A stretch of 64,000 bases of DNA from Costus lasius (GCA_027563935.2 CM050450.1:91634439-91698438), one strand, 5' to 3'. Counted from the first letter of the stretch, positions 1-11,521 are shown. Program-made: numbers and translations. Notes: generated from the sequence alone by a model not told the origin.

Positions 1-285
1 CTCTCCTAAGGCATGGATCTTCTTCCCGAGGCTAGCACCGGGCGAGGAAGAAGAAAACTTGAGGAATCCGTGTGTGCGAGACTGCAGAGGGCGAACACTT
101 GGGCGCCTTCATCGACATCGGCTTCTAATTGCTTCAAGGTACTTATTATCACATCGTGTCGACCCCCTCGCAAGAGATCTTCACTGGGTTTTTGGGACTA
201 GCCTGTTTCGGGGACATTCTTCCGCTGCGTAAAATGTATGCCCATGGCTCTGAAAATTGTAAAATGTCCCCGGGGTTTCCCAACA
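1..285 (+). mobile_element. 3' end of an LTR of family X
   Basis: This stretch aligns by eye with the last ~290 bases of the complete solo LTR at 20244-22315: both share the block beginning GGATCTTCTTCCCGAGGCTA, the phrase GGGTTTTTGGGAC, and the terminus GGGGTTTCCCAACA. The LTR edge is placed at base 285 (CCAACA). The rest lies off the window to the left, so I cannot tell whether it is a solo LTR or the 3' LTR of a full element. No coding function is expected; an open frame near 13-201 is incidental. Confidence 0.8.
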
Positions 286-374
286 GTCTATATATGGTGT
301 TCACATGATTTCAAATTTTGAAATGTTTGAATCTTGGGGAATGGAAAATTTTATTTCTATGATGATTCTAGGGG
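286..374. other. Flanking DNA between LTR X remnant and gypsy G1
   Basis: This is an A/T-rich 89-bp gap with no recognisable gene. It is the only sequence in the window that I cannot assign to a retrotransposon. Its last five bases (AGGGG) would be the target-site duplication of G1 if the far end of G1 were visible. Confidence 0.5.
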
Positions 375-1738
375 TGTGACACCCACTGCTCTCTCTCCCC
401 CTGTTTTCGCCGACTAGAGCTTCGGATCTCTGGTGGCAACCTTGCCAACCTCGCGTTCGTGTTCCGGTGGTGTGGGTGGGTGGACGGAACGCCCCGAGCT
501 TCCCATTTCCTCCTCCATCACGGTCTTCGTCCCCGTCGGCGGCGAAGCTCCAGAGCGCCTCGGAAGGCAGCGACCTCTTCCACTTCACCGACTAGAAGGA
601 TCCGACGGCCATGTGATCACCAAGGTACGCTCTTCCTTCTCCGTTTTACTGCTTTCTTGCCCGGTTGAGCGCGTGGCTCCCGGGCAGCTTCCCTCCTTTG
701 ACTTTGACGGTGGACCATATCCTTGGCCGTGTCTCTCTTCCCTGCTCCTCCGATGAGCTCACGTTCTCCTTCTAGCTGCCGACTCAACTGCGTGTGAGAA
801 CTCCCGGAGTCAATGCTCACCTGCATGCGATCTTCCCTCATGGTGTTGGTCATTGCTTGCATGCAACCGTGGCCAGACGCCGTTTCTTTTTCAGCTACAG
901 AAGAAGCTGCCTCCCTCTCCGTAGAGCCCCTCTGCTCGCCCGAGCCTCGCCGCTATTCCCGATGATCCTCCAACGTGTGAGTTCCCCTCCTCGTTCGGTA
1001 CAGCCGCCTACGCGCATCTCCCCAGCCATCGTCCATCTGCCTGCCCTCTTTGTCTCCTCCTTGTGCTTCACCGGCATTCGAGCAACGTCGTAGGATGTCT
1101 GCACCTCCTCCCTCTTCAATGTGCTCTTCCCATCGAGCTCACCCTTGCGGGAGCGCTTCCTTCCCGTTGCCAGCATGCGACAGAAGCCAGTCGGCCATCT
1201 TGATCATTTACCTACGGGCGACCCTTCCCTTCCAGTCTCTTCACCGACATGCAAGTGAGGAGTCAGTCGAACCCTTCCGTCACCGGCATGCGACACCATG
1301 TGGATGGTATCCACGGATGCTAATCGTCGGTGTAGCCGGTGGATGAGTGGGCAAGTCTGGCTCCCCGATGTGGGATATCCGGTTACTCCCCCCTGTTCTC
1401 TTTGACACGTGATCGTGCTCTGAAACTATTGTGGATCCCCGTCCAATGCAGTCGATTATGGGTGGATCCCTTTTGGGTTTGGGTGAACCTAGTTCGACTC
1501 AACGACACCAGTCTTCGGTGATTAGTTAGCATAGATCCAAGTCATGTTGGAACGGCAGAGATCTTTCACATAATCCTTAGTCAGGTGAGGGTTGGTTCAA
1601 GGAATCATCCCCGCCAGTCGCACCTAATCTAGCAGTTACAACCGTTGTGGCCCTACGTGGGCGTATTTGGACTCAAGTCAAGCATTGACTCACATGTAAA
1701 ACTATAAAAAAAATATTACAGTAATTTAGGGCGTGACA
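375..1738 (+). repeat. 5' LTR of G1
   Basis: The 1,364-bp LTR begins TGTGACACCC and ends GGGCGTGACA, which form imperfect inverted termini. The end is fixed by the primer-binding site starting three bases later; the start is the nearest matching terminus. It is C- and T-rich and contains several short open frames on both strands that look incidental. No partner LTR is in the window, so age cannot be estimated from LTR divergence. Confidence 0.7.
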
Positions 1739-1741
1739 GCT

Positions 1742-1753
1742 TGGTATCAGAGC
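1742..1753 (+). other. Primer-binding site of G1 (initiator tRNA-Met)
   Basis: TGGTATCAGAGC is complementary to the 3' end of plant initiator tRNA-Met and lies three bases after the LTR. About 50 bases of leader (1754-1804) follow before Copia A interrupts; the leader resumes at 10786. Confidence 0.9.
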
Positions 1754-1804
1754 CCAGTGTTTACGCGCTCCAACTTGTACGAGCATCATACTTGTATGTC
1801 GACT

Positions 1805-3465
1805 TGTTGGGGTATGCCCTTAAGGCTAATGTTTGAGGCCTTTGGGATTGTTTCAGTATCATGTATAAACTATGTTTATAAAGGCAATGGTTGTTATTCA
1901 GGTTGTTACATTATCTGCTGCTGTTATGTATACTTCTGAATAATGTCTCAATGGTGTTCAGCTTGGCTGACATTAACATTGTCCTTAGTTGAGATATCTT
2001 GGTGAACATGAGACAGCCTTGATATGATTGAGACTAATATGTTTCTAATCTTATAGGGTGCTTCGAGCATGGAATAAGATGTAGACTCATAGGTGCATTG
2101 ACTGTACTGGACAGACCCTACTTAGGATGTTCAATTGTTTGTCACAATGTGAATAATCCTTATATGCAAGCAAGTGGCATATTTCCTCTGACTTGAGATC
2201 ACTTGTGGTTCTAAATGATGATTGGCATTGTCTTGAGGTAGTTCAATATCATTTGAAATATAATGGTTATAGATTATCTTGGATAATGGGCATGAGTCAT
2301 GTTAGGGCATTAGTGATAGATATAGGATTGCCTCTCCTTGTTGGAGTGTGATGTTCTATTGGGGCCCCCTGGATGAGATGGTTGAGAAAGTGTATGGCCA
2401 TACCCAGATGACTATGTTCATCTGATCTAACCACTCTCATCATGTTGGAGTTACAGGCTTGACACGCTTGTCCAACGAGAACATCTAGTGGCAAAGGAAA
2501 CATGTATGTCAAGTGAATTGGATTCACACTTGTGCTATGGTTTGGGTGTAGTCTTGGAAGACTCTTTCCTTCATATCAGGAGACAGTGAAGTGTTGCTAG
2601 ATACCCCTCTCTGATCGTGATAACGTAAATTATCATTACCGACGTTGAAGGAAACCCTTAGGGTCGCACAATTTGATGATATGGCTTACTTATGTCAGAT
2701 CATGTGGACTGAATTGTTCTAGTTCAGTTTAAAAGAGTTTAAACTCTGATTGGAAGTGAGATCTGGTCTGATCATGTTTGATTGATTAGGGCTTGAGATC
2801 GGTAAGCTTCGATCAGGAGAATTGATGCTTGATCGATGAGATCAAGAGCATCAAGAGATGTGTGGTTAGATCTTGAGCCATTTGGTTCATATGAGATCTA
2901 GACCATGGCTTGGTTTGATTTGGTCTTTGAACCAAATACAATTGAACCGAATGAAATAGAACCGGTTCACTATGTGAACGCTTGGTTCAAAAGGAGAAGG
3001 AAGGTTTCGATGGTTCACTTGGAGTGAACGCATGAGACATTGAGCACTTACTATATTTGGAAGTCGGTTTTTCCAAATTGGAAAAACGCCTCCACGTTGT
3101 AATGCCGCTCACCTTATCTTCTCCTCTTGCTCCTCTCGTGGTGAAGCTTCTTCACACCAAGGAGAAAATTTAGCCAGCGAGTAGAGAAACACATCTTCTC
3201 TTGCACGATCAGGGGACTCCTTGGATCTTTGCTAGCACAAAGAGCACAAGGGAGTAAGCCTTCAACGCCTTGTGTGCAACTTCTTTGGAGGAGAGCCGCT
3301 CGCCCTCTATCTTCTTCCAAGTCGCCATTCAAGCAATGGCCATGGTAACATCCCCTCTTGTTTCATAGTTGATTATATTATAAGCCATGCGATCTTCATG
3401 AAACCAAGTTTCCGCCCATGCGAAAAATTTTAGAAGAGCATGTGACTTAGGTTTCGACACTTTCA
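1805..3465 (+). repeat. 5' LTR of Copia A
   Basis: 1,661 bp, same length as the 3' copy at 9120-10780. It contains the palindrome TATGGCCATA (2393-2402) and the dyad GAACCGGTTC (2959-2968) found in most LTRs of this family. Open frames inside it on either strand are incidental: the same peptides recur only because the LTR recurs. Confidence 0.95.
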
Positions 3466-3467
3466 AT

Positions 3468-3478
3468 TGGTATCAGAG
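3468..3478 (+). other. Primer-binding site of Copia A
   Basis: TGGTATCAGAG, complementary to initiator tRNA-Met, two bases after the LTR end at 3465. Confidence 0.9.
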
Positions 3479-3983
3479 CAGAGTTTTGGCTTGATGCATA
3501 TAATCACTATCTTGATGTGATCCATGGTTGTTTTAAGTTTTTGATAGATCTATAAGAATCGCATGCTTTAGTTCTCATGCGAAAAATGACTACATGCTAT
3601 GTGTTAGATTTGCATGTATTTTAGGTAGCTTGCGCATGTTATGTGTTTGTTTGCGCTTATCATAGTTTTTTCAATCAAAACATAACATCATGCGCGCCCC
3701 TGACATAGATCTATCGGCGCCTACTTTAAATCCTTAGACGGGTTAATAGGTTTGAAGTCATCAGTCAAGTCTGGACCCAACAGCCTGATCAGACCATCTG
3801 ACAGCCTAGATGGGTCGGCCAGATAGCACCTATGCGCAAGCATATAGGTGGCTATAGGTCGACTGCAGAAGGGCGTGTAGCGATGTCTGATTGAGGCGCC
3901 AAGTGAACGATCATGATTAAGGCCCGGGGTCACACCCGTTTGCCAGAAATCATGTGGGACGTTCAGCCCTTAAGGCATGCATA

Positions 3984-4001
3984 GTTGACCACATGGTCGA
4001 C
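3984..4001 (+). other. Leader hairpin H0 of Copia A
   Basis: GTTGACC-ACAT-GGTCGAC forms a 7-bp stem with one G-U type pair. Equivalent hairpins are at 43323-43340 in Copia C (GTTGACC-ATTA-GGTCAAC, fully paired) and 35208-35225 in Copia B. The stem is kept while the four loop bases vary. Confidence 0.6.
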
Positions 4002-4388
4002 GCAAGTCAGTTATGACTGGGTGCATGCAAGGGCAGTGGGTCTGACTTGGTCTGATGAGTGGATACCTATTAATGGACCGTTGTAAGGTAGTAGGGCACA
4101 TAAGGAAATAAAATTGATCCCATGGGGTTTTTTCAAAAATTTTATTTTTTGTTTGGATCACATGTTTGTATGTTATAACATGCATGGATGTTTATTTAAT
4201 CTTATGTGGGTTGCCCCTTTTTGTGTGCTGTGCTGGGGCCTGCGTGCCTGGAATTAATTAAAAGTAAATTTTATTGTAATCTGCGAATCACATTTTAATT
4301 TATGATAATGTATATTTGACCTGCGCGTCAAATCATGTCTAGATAGATTAAAATGTATTTTAATCAGACATGAGCACAGAGCACACAT

Positions 4389-4466
4389 GGCAGAGGCGCT
4401 TGCAGCAAGTGGCTTCACCAGGTGGGAGGTCTAGAGTTCGACTCTAGTACAGGCGCAAGCTACCTG
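4389..4466 (+). other. tRNA-like (possibly SINE-derived) block in Copia A leader
   Basis: The block contains GGTGGGAGGTC followed by CTAGA-GTTCGAC-TCTAG, which looks like a T-arm with an internal-promoter B-box. A less decayed copy is in Copia B (34744-34820, minus strand), where the B-box reads GGTTCGACTCT; another is at 52914-52991. A full cloverleaf with a normal acceptor stem is not visible, so this is not called a tRNA gene. The block is missing from the same place in Copia C. Confidence 0.45.
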
Positions 4467-4790
4467 ATGGGCGCATTTGAGCTGCAGAGGGCGCTTGGGC
4501 CCGGTCTGGGCCAGATGAAGTGCAAGAGACCCATAAAGAGATCAAGTGAAGACTTGTGTAAAACTAGGGTTTTCTTAGGCTATTATGGGCGTTTACCACA
4601 TAAGATCATTGTGCTTTCTATTTACTGTTTAAGTAATATTAGCACCTGCATGATTTATCCTTCTGCTATCACCATAAGAATTATATGATAGTAAGAAGAT
4701 AAAAGGACCGTTAAAATCCAACGTTAAATATCAAGCACGAAAGCCTTCTGACGCGAAACCTCACTGTTCTGACTATCGTTGGGGCTGTGT

Positions 4791-4811
4791 TGTACCCACT
4801 CAGTGGGCACG
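4791..4811 (+). other. Leader hairpin H1 of Copia A
   Basis: Core CCCAC-TCA-GTGGG with an outer TGT/ACG partial stem. The same hairpin is at 44053-44073 (Copia C) and 34400-34420 (Copia B, reversed). Its partner H2 lies about 105 bases downstream. Confidence 0.65.
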
Positions 4812-4915
4812 CCCATCTATCTTCAGACGGTGTGAGATTACACCTCCGTGTGGGCTACATATTGAGCATATGTTAGCTATATGGAGGCAGCCATCTGTGG
4901 AATCAGGGACTGTGT

Positions 4916-4936
4916 TGTACCAACTCAGTTGGCACA
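4916..4936 (+). other. Leader hairpin H2 of Copia A
   Basis: Core CCAAC-TCA-GTTGG with an outer TGT/ACA stem. It is the same design as H1 except that one stem pair is changed on both sides (C-G to A-T), so pairing is kept. Equivalent copies: 44262-44282 (Copia C) and 34192-34212 (Copia B, reversed). Confidence 0.65.
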
Positions 4937-5212
4937 GTCTACTGGATTGCCCAGATGAAGGGGAATCGCACGGGTTGGCGATTGGCATGGATAGCCTACC
5001 AGTGATTAGTGCTTGGACTCTCTGTGCATCTTATCTCGCCTGAGCGGGACGCGGAGACCAAGTATGAAATCTGGATCCCATCTCACTAAAAGAGTTTCAC
5101 TCTTTCGGACTGTTTTATTGGAAGAATCACTCTTAAGTCCTGGATTGATTCTAACATGGATACTGACCTTGTTGTTCTTGCAATGTTGTAGATTCCTGCA
5201 GCAACGAACACC

Positions 5213-8200
5213 ACAGGGCTCAATTTGCGATCCATACTGGAAAAGGAGAAGTTTGCTGGGCCAAGCTTCTCAGACTGGTACAGACAGCTTAAGATTGTTC
5301 TTAAGGCTGAGAGGAAACTGTATGTCCTTGAGACGGCAATACCGGCTCAACCCGCTGCGAACGCCGCAAGGGCGGTTCGGGATGCTTATGAAAAGCATGT
5401 CAGTGATAGCACTGATGTTGCTTGCCTTATGCTTGCGTCTATGACGCCAGAGTTACAACGTTAGCATGAAGATTTATCTGCTATTGAAATTATAGCAAAT
5501 CTCAAGATGCTGTATGCTGCACAGGCAAGGACTGAATGCTATAACTTGACGAAACTTTTCTTTCAGAGCAAACTGACTGAAGGGAGTCCAGTGGGAGCTC
5601 ATGTGCTCAAGATGATTGGGTACAAGGAGGCTCTAAAGAAACTGGGACACACCATCAATCAAGAACTTGTTGTAGACATTATCCTGCAGTCTCTCCCGGC
5701 TTCTTTCGATCTGTTCATTATTAACTTTAATATGAACAAGATCGACTGTACTCCGGCAGAGTTACTGAACATGCTCTGCACCTCAGAGCAGACTCTTGAG
5801 AAGGGAAAGCCTTCATCCTCTGTCTTGATGGTTCCTTCAAGGAACAAGAAGAAGGGGAAGAAGGGCAAAGCCCCTATCAAGAGCTACAACAAGACTCTGA
5901 AACAAAAGATCAAGCGGTCAAAGGACAACAGGTGCTTCCATTGTGGCCAGCTGGGTCACTGGAAGAAGGACTGTAAAGCGCTCCAAGGAGACAAGAAGGG
6001 AAGCAAGCCTTTCACTTCTGGCTTAGGTATTTTTGTGACTGAAGTCATGGTAGCTTCTTCTATTTCATGGGTGTTGGACACTGCATGTGGAGTTCACATT
6101 TGTTCAAATGTACAGGAACTCAAGAGAAGAAGACAAGTGGGACAGCATGAGGTGGACCTACGAGTTGGAAACGGGGCACGGGTTGCTGCTGTTGCTGTAG
6201 GACAATATAACATCTCTTTACCATCTGGTTTTGTATTAGAACTTGACAATTGTTATTTTGTACCGAGCATAACTAAGAATATTATCTCTATTCCTGCTCT
6301 TGTCAGGAAAGGATTTTCTTTTGAATGCAAAACTTTAAAGTGTTGTATTTCATTTGATAATATTGTTTATGCTACTGGGTCGATTAACAATGGGTTATAC
6401 ATGTTGGACATGGAATGTTCTGTACAACAAATTGATAATAAGAAAGCCAAGTATGCTGATGATAGCACCTTGCTATGGCATAGTCGTTTAGGCCATATTA
6501 ACAAGAAGCGCATTAAGCGGTTGCATGACCATGGACTGCTGGGATCATTCTCCTATGAGGAGCTTGATACATGCAAAGCTTGTCTAATGGGTAAAATGAT
6601 GAAGACTCCTTTTTCTAATAAAGGTCAAAGGGCTTCAAGTTTACTTGACCTTATTCACAGTGATGTGTGTGGGCCATTTTGTAAACATGCCAGAGGTGGC
6701 TATACATACTTCATAACTTTTACTGATGATTTCAGTAGATATGGTTATGTCTATCTTATGAGACATAAGAGTGAATCTTTTGACAAGTTCAAAGAATTCA
6801 AAAATGAAGTACAGAATCAGCTAGGCCGGAATATCAAGGCACTTCGATCCGATCGAGGTGGAGAATACTTGAGTCGAGAGTTTACTGACTATCTGAAGGA
6901 GTGTGAGATTATCTCACAGCTCACTCCGCCAGGAACACCGCAATGGAATGGTGTGTCCGAGAGTAGAAATAGAACCTTATTGGATATGGTTCGTTCGATG
7001 ATGAGTCAGGCTACTCTACCTTACTCCTTTTGGGGATTTGCACTGGAAACAGTTGCAAAGGTGCTAAACCGAGTGCCATCCAAGGCCGTTTCAAAGACTC
7101 CATATAAGTTATGGTATGGGAAACAGCCAAGCTTGACATTTATCAAAATCTGGGGTTGCGAGGCTTATGTCAAAAAGCTCGCCTCTGGGAAACTGGAGAG
7201 CAGATCAAATAAATGTATCTTTGTCGGTTACCCTAAAGAAACTAAGGGTTATTATTTCTACGATCCCAAAGAGAACAAAATATTTGTTGCTCGAATGGCT
7301 ATTTTTCTTGAGAGGAATTTCTTCTGCAAGAAGCCAGTGGGAGAGAAATAAAACTGGATGAAAGTCCAGAAGAGGGACAAAGTAGTCAAGCTCAGTTGGA
7401 TGAGCCTGAGCGAATAGAACAGGTTGATGTTCAACCTGAGGGTCAGATATCACGGGAACCGCGTAGATCGGGAAGGATCCGTCGTCAGCCTGAACGCTAT
7501 GACGGAGTCTACATCATTAATGATGAACCCCTCACCTATGCGGATGCGGTCAGTGGATCGGAATCAGCAAGATGGCTTGAAGCTATGCGAGCCGAGATGG
7601 ACTCCATGTCGGATAACCAAGTCTGGGATTTGGTTGATCCGCCTCCGGGAGTAATCCCTATAGGCTGTAAGTGGATCTTCAAGAAGAAGATTGACATGGA
7701 TGGTAACGTAGTTACCTATAAGGGCAGGCTAGTTGCGAAAGGTTTCAAACAAATCTATGGGATAGATTATGATGAAACTTTCTCTCCTATAGCCATGTTT
7801 AAGTCCATTCGAATTATTCTCGCGATAGCAGCATATTATGATTATGAGATCTGGCAAATGGATGTGAAGACCGCTTTCCTTAATGGAAAACTAGAAGAGG
7901 ATGTGTATATGACACAGCCTGAAGGTTTCATCAATCCATCAGATCGTCATAAGATATGCAAGTTAAAGAAGTCCATTTATGGACTAAAACAAGCATCTAG
8001 AAGCTGGAATATTCGCTTTGATGAATCAGTTTGTGAATTTGGTTTCATCAAAAATGAAGATGACCCGTGTGTATACAAGAGGTTTAGTGGGAGCGTGATT
8101 ACTTTCCTGGTCCTCTACGTCGATGATATCTTGATCATTGAAAACGATATTCCTGAACTGCATGCGGTCAAAGCATGGTTAAGAAAATATTTCCAGATGA

Positions 8201-9099
8201 AAGATTTAGGAGAAGCAGCCTATGTATTAGGTGTGCAGATCTATAGAGATAGATCTAATAGGCTTCTCGGGTTATGCCAGAGTACTTACATTGATAAAGT
8301 CCTGGAGAGATTCCATTTAGAAAATTCTAAAAAAGGATATCTTCCAGTCAGACATGGTCTGAATCTTTCTAAGAGCCAGTGTCCTCAAACACAGTCTGAG
8401 AAAGATGAAATGAACAATACGCCTTATGCTTCGGCTATTGGATCCATTATGTATGCGATGTTGTGTACTCGCCCAGACATCGCTTACGGGTTAAGCGTGA
8501 CCAGTCGATTCCAAAGTAATCCAGGGAAGGCACACTGGATTGCAGTCAAGAACATTTTGAAATATCTTCGGAGGACCAAAGATATATTCTTGATTTATGG
8601 AGGTTAGGAAGAACTCAGTATTGAAGGATATACTGACGCTTCGTTCCAATCTGACCAGGATGATTTCCGATCGCAATCAGGCTATGTTTTTAGCTTGAAT
8701 GGAGGAACAGTGGTGTGGAAGAGTTTCAAACAATCAATTGTTGCTGATTCCACAACAGAAGCCGAGTATGTTGCAGCCTCAGAAGCATCAAAGGAGGCAG
8801 TGTGGATTCGTAAGTTCGTTCAGGAACTTGGTGTTATTCCTTCGAGTGCTGATCCATTGGTTATCTTCTGTGATAACACTGGAGCAATAGCACAAGCACA
8901 GGAACCACGGTCACACCAGAAGTCCAAGCACATACAGAGAAGGTTTCATTTGATCCGTGAGATCATAGATCGTGGAGAGATCAAGAACTCCAAGGTTCAT
9001 ACAGATGACAATCTAGCTGACCCACTTACTAAGCCTCTGGCGCAGCAGAAGCATGAGAAGCACTGTAATAATATGGGTTTGAGATTTCTCAACCATTAG
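5213..9099 (+). pseudogene. Copia A gag-pol polyprotein, broken
   Basis: This encodes capsid, protease, integrase, RT and RNase H of a copia element. Visible motifs in order: CCHC zinc knuckle (CFHCGQLGHWKKDC, near 5935-5975), protease VLDTACG, integrase HSDVCGP, RSDRGGE and the NGVSE region, RT YVDD, and RNase H TEAEY. Comparison with Copia C shows four lesions: the start codon is ACA instead of ATG at 5213; CAG to TAG at 5462-5464; a one-base deletion near 7312 just after integrase; and CAG to TAG at 8605-8607 in RNase H. The catalytic residues I could check are kept, so the domains decayed mainly by nonsense and frameshift. Confidence 0.93.
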
Positions 9100-9119
9100 A
9101 TTAAGTGCAAGTGGGAGAT

Positions 9120-10780
9120 TGTTGGGGTATGCCCTTAAGGCTAATGTTTGAGGCCTTTGGGATTGTTTCAGTATCATGTATAAACTATGTTTATAAAGGC
9201 AATGGTTGTTATTCAGGTTGTTACATTATCTGCTACTGTTATGTATACTTCTGAATAATGTCTCAATGGTGTTCAGCTTGGCTGACATTAACATTGTCCT
9301 TAGTCGAGATATCTTGGTGAACATGAGACAGCCTTGATATGATTGAGACTAATATGTTTCTAATCTTATAGGGTGCTTCAAGCATGGAATAAGATGTAGA
9401 CTCATAGGTGCATTGAATGTACTGGACAGACCCTACTTAGGATGTTCAATTGTTTGTCACAATGTGAATAATCCTTATATGCAAGCAAGTGGCATATTTC
9501 CTCTGACTTGAGATCACTTGTGGTTCTAAATGATGATTGGCATTGTCTTGAGGTAGTTCAATATCATTTGAAATATAATGGTTATAGATTATCTTGGATA
9601 ATGGGCATGAGTCATGTTAGGGCATTAGTGATAGATATAGGATTGCCTCTCCTTGTTGGAGTGTGATGTTCTATTGGGGCCCCCTGGATGAGATGGTTGA
9701 GAAAGTGTATGGCCATACCCAGATGACTATGTTCATCTGATCTAACCACTCTCATTATGTTGGAGTTACAGGCTTGACACGCTTGTCCAACGAGAACATC
9801 CAGTGGCAAAGGAAACATGTATGTCAAGTGAATTGGATTCACACTTGTGCTATGGTTTGGGTGTAGTCTTGGAAGACTCTTTCCTTCATATCGGGAGACA
9901 GTGAAGTGTTGCTAGATACCCCTCTCTGATCGTGATAACGTAAGTTATCGTTACGGACGTTGAAGGAAACCCTTAGGGTCGCACAATTTGATGATATGGC
10001 TTACTTATGTCAGATCGTGTGGACTGAATTGTTCTAGTTCAGTTTAAAAGAGTTTAAACTCTGATTGGAAGTGAGATCTGGTCTGATCATGTTTGATTGA
10101 TTAGGGCTTGAGATCGGTAAGCTTCGATCGGGAGAATTGATGCTTGATCGATGAGATCAAGAGCATCAAGAGATGTGTGGTTAGATCTTGAGCCATTTGG
10201 TTCATATGAGATCTAGACCATGGCTTGGTTTGATTTGGTCTTTGAACCAAATACAATTGAACCGAATGAAATAGAACCGGTTCACTATGTGAACGCTTGG
10301 TTCAAAAGGAGAAGGAAGGTTTCGATGGTTCACTTGGAGTGAACGCATGAGACATTGAGCACTTACTATATTTGGAAGTCGGTTTTTCCAAATTGGAAAA
10401 ATGCCTCCACGTTGTAACGCCGCTCACCCTATCTTCTCCTCTTGCTCCTCTCGTGGTGAAGCTTCTTCACGCCAAGGAGAAAATTCAGCCAGTGAGTAGA
10501 GAAACACATCTTCTCTTGCACGATCAGGGGACTCCTTGGATCTTTTCTAGCACAAAGAGCACAAGGGAGTAAGCCTTCAACGTCTTGTGTGCAACTTCTT
10601 TGGAGGAGAGCCGCTCGCCCTCTATCTTCTTCCAAGTCGCCATTCAAGCAATGGCCATGGTAACATCCCCTCTTGTTTCATAGTTGATTATATTATAAGC
10701 CATGCGATCTTCATGAAACCAAGTTTCCGCCCATGCGAAAAATTTTAGAAGAGCATGTGACTTAGGTTTCGACACTTTCA
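9120..10780 (+). repeat. 3' LTR of Copia A
   Basis: 1,661 bp, starting TGTTGGGG 20 bases after the pol stop codon and directly after the purine tract AAGTGGGAGA (9109-9118). It is followed by the duplication CGACT at 10781-10785. Confidence 0.95.
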
Positions 10781-10806
10781 CGACTAACCTCTCTGCTCAT
10801 GTATAG

Positions 10807-11521
10807 ATGGAGTCTTCGACCGACAGTAGACTATCGTCCCTCTAGGACATACTTAGAGACGGGGTTTTGGACCCCCCCCCCCCCCGGCATCTTAGTGGAG
10901 AGATCATCTCCATACTGCTCGTCTCCAATGAGCACCTCATAGCTCAGGTGACTCGGCTCACCGAGGAGCTAGAGGCATGCCAGGCGGAGGTCGTGTTACT
11001 AAAGCGCACTACGGAGGCTTCGATAACACCGGCCGTGGCCGATCGCGACCACGAAACCATCATGCGATAACGTGTCCCGGAGCCTACCCCCTTCAAAGAG
11101 GTATGTTGCTCCATTGAGAACTTCCTTTGGGATATGGAAACATATCCCCAAGATACTCAGATCCCCGAGGGGGAGCAAGCCCAAGTTTGTATCACGTATC
11201 TCCCCAGAGACATGAGTTGTGGGGGCGGATAGAAGCCACTCCCAACTTATTTGGGACTGATCTAGCCCTTAAGCTCTCTTGGTAGGAGCTTAAAACGGAG
11301 ATCAAGATTCAGTTCCTTTCAAGGAACTTGACGTGTTCTATGAGGGGCACCCTCAAGAAAGTTTGGTATGTTGCGAACATCCGAGACTACACACAACAAT
11401 TTTATCAGACTGCGGAAGCTTTGGCAGACCACATGGGGTCAGGGGGGGACAAACTCCCTTTTTATCTCCTGCCACTGCGAGTGGTACGGCTTCTACCTCA
11501 TGAACAAAGGGTTCGTTCACC
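10807..11521 (+). pseudogene. G1 gag remnant
   Basis: Reading from the ATG at 10807, the frame shows a gag-like protein: a leucine-rich coiled-coil-like part (around SNEHLIAQVTRLTEELEA), then FLWDME and an EGEQ motif of the capsid region, and later LKTEIKIQF and IRDYTQQF. Stops occur at 10843-10845 and near 11068, with more before 11330. A run of 14 C (10872-10885) lies inside it. A zinc knuckle is not visible. Assignment rests on position between the G1 primer site and protease and on general resemblance to plant gypsy gag. Confidence 0.65.

Larger units (their letters stand above)
3479..5212 (+). other. Long untranslated leader of Copia A
   Basis: About 1.7 kb between primer site and gag with no credible gene. 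The same leader is present in Copia B (33888-35694, reversed), Copia C (42824-44586) and a fragment at 52701-53873. It includes a conserved hairpin at 3984-4001, a tRNA-like block at 4389-4466, and two related hairpins at 4791-4811 and 4916-4936. In retroelements this region normally carries packaging, dimerisation and translation signals; that role is inferred here, not shown. Confidence 0.8.
1805..10780 (+). mobile_element. Copia A, full-length Ty1/copia element in the G1 leader
   Basis: A complete 8,976-bp element: two 1,661-bp LTRs starting TGTTGGGGTATG and ending ACTTTCA, an initiator-tRNA primer site, a ~1.7-kb leader, one gag-pol region in the order PR-IN-RT-RH (copia order), and a purine-rich AAGTGGGAGA just before the 3' LTR. 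It is flanked by the duplication CGACT at 1800-1804 and 10781-10785. I count about 21 differences between its LTRs by eye, more than in Copia B or C. Confidence 0.95.

Noticed and set aside
375..1738. Several open frames of 60-107 codons on both strands
   Set aside because: They lie within an LTR, overlap one another in different frames, and have no recognisable domain or conserved partner; C/T-rich composition alone yields such frames.
2297..2527. A 76-codon frame seen in several LTRs (also 9612-9842 and 54823-55053)
   Set aside because: Repeated by LTR duplication; it breaks in other LTRs of the family and has no start context or domain.
4389..4466. A functional tRNA gene
   Set aside because: Only a T-arm-like part and a weak A-box are present; no acceptor stem or anticodon arm could be drawn.
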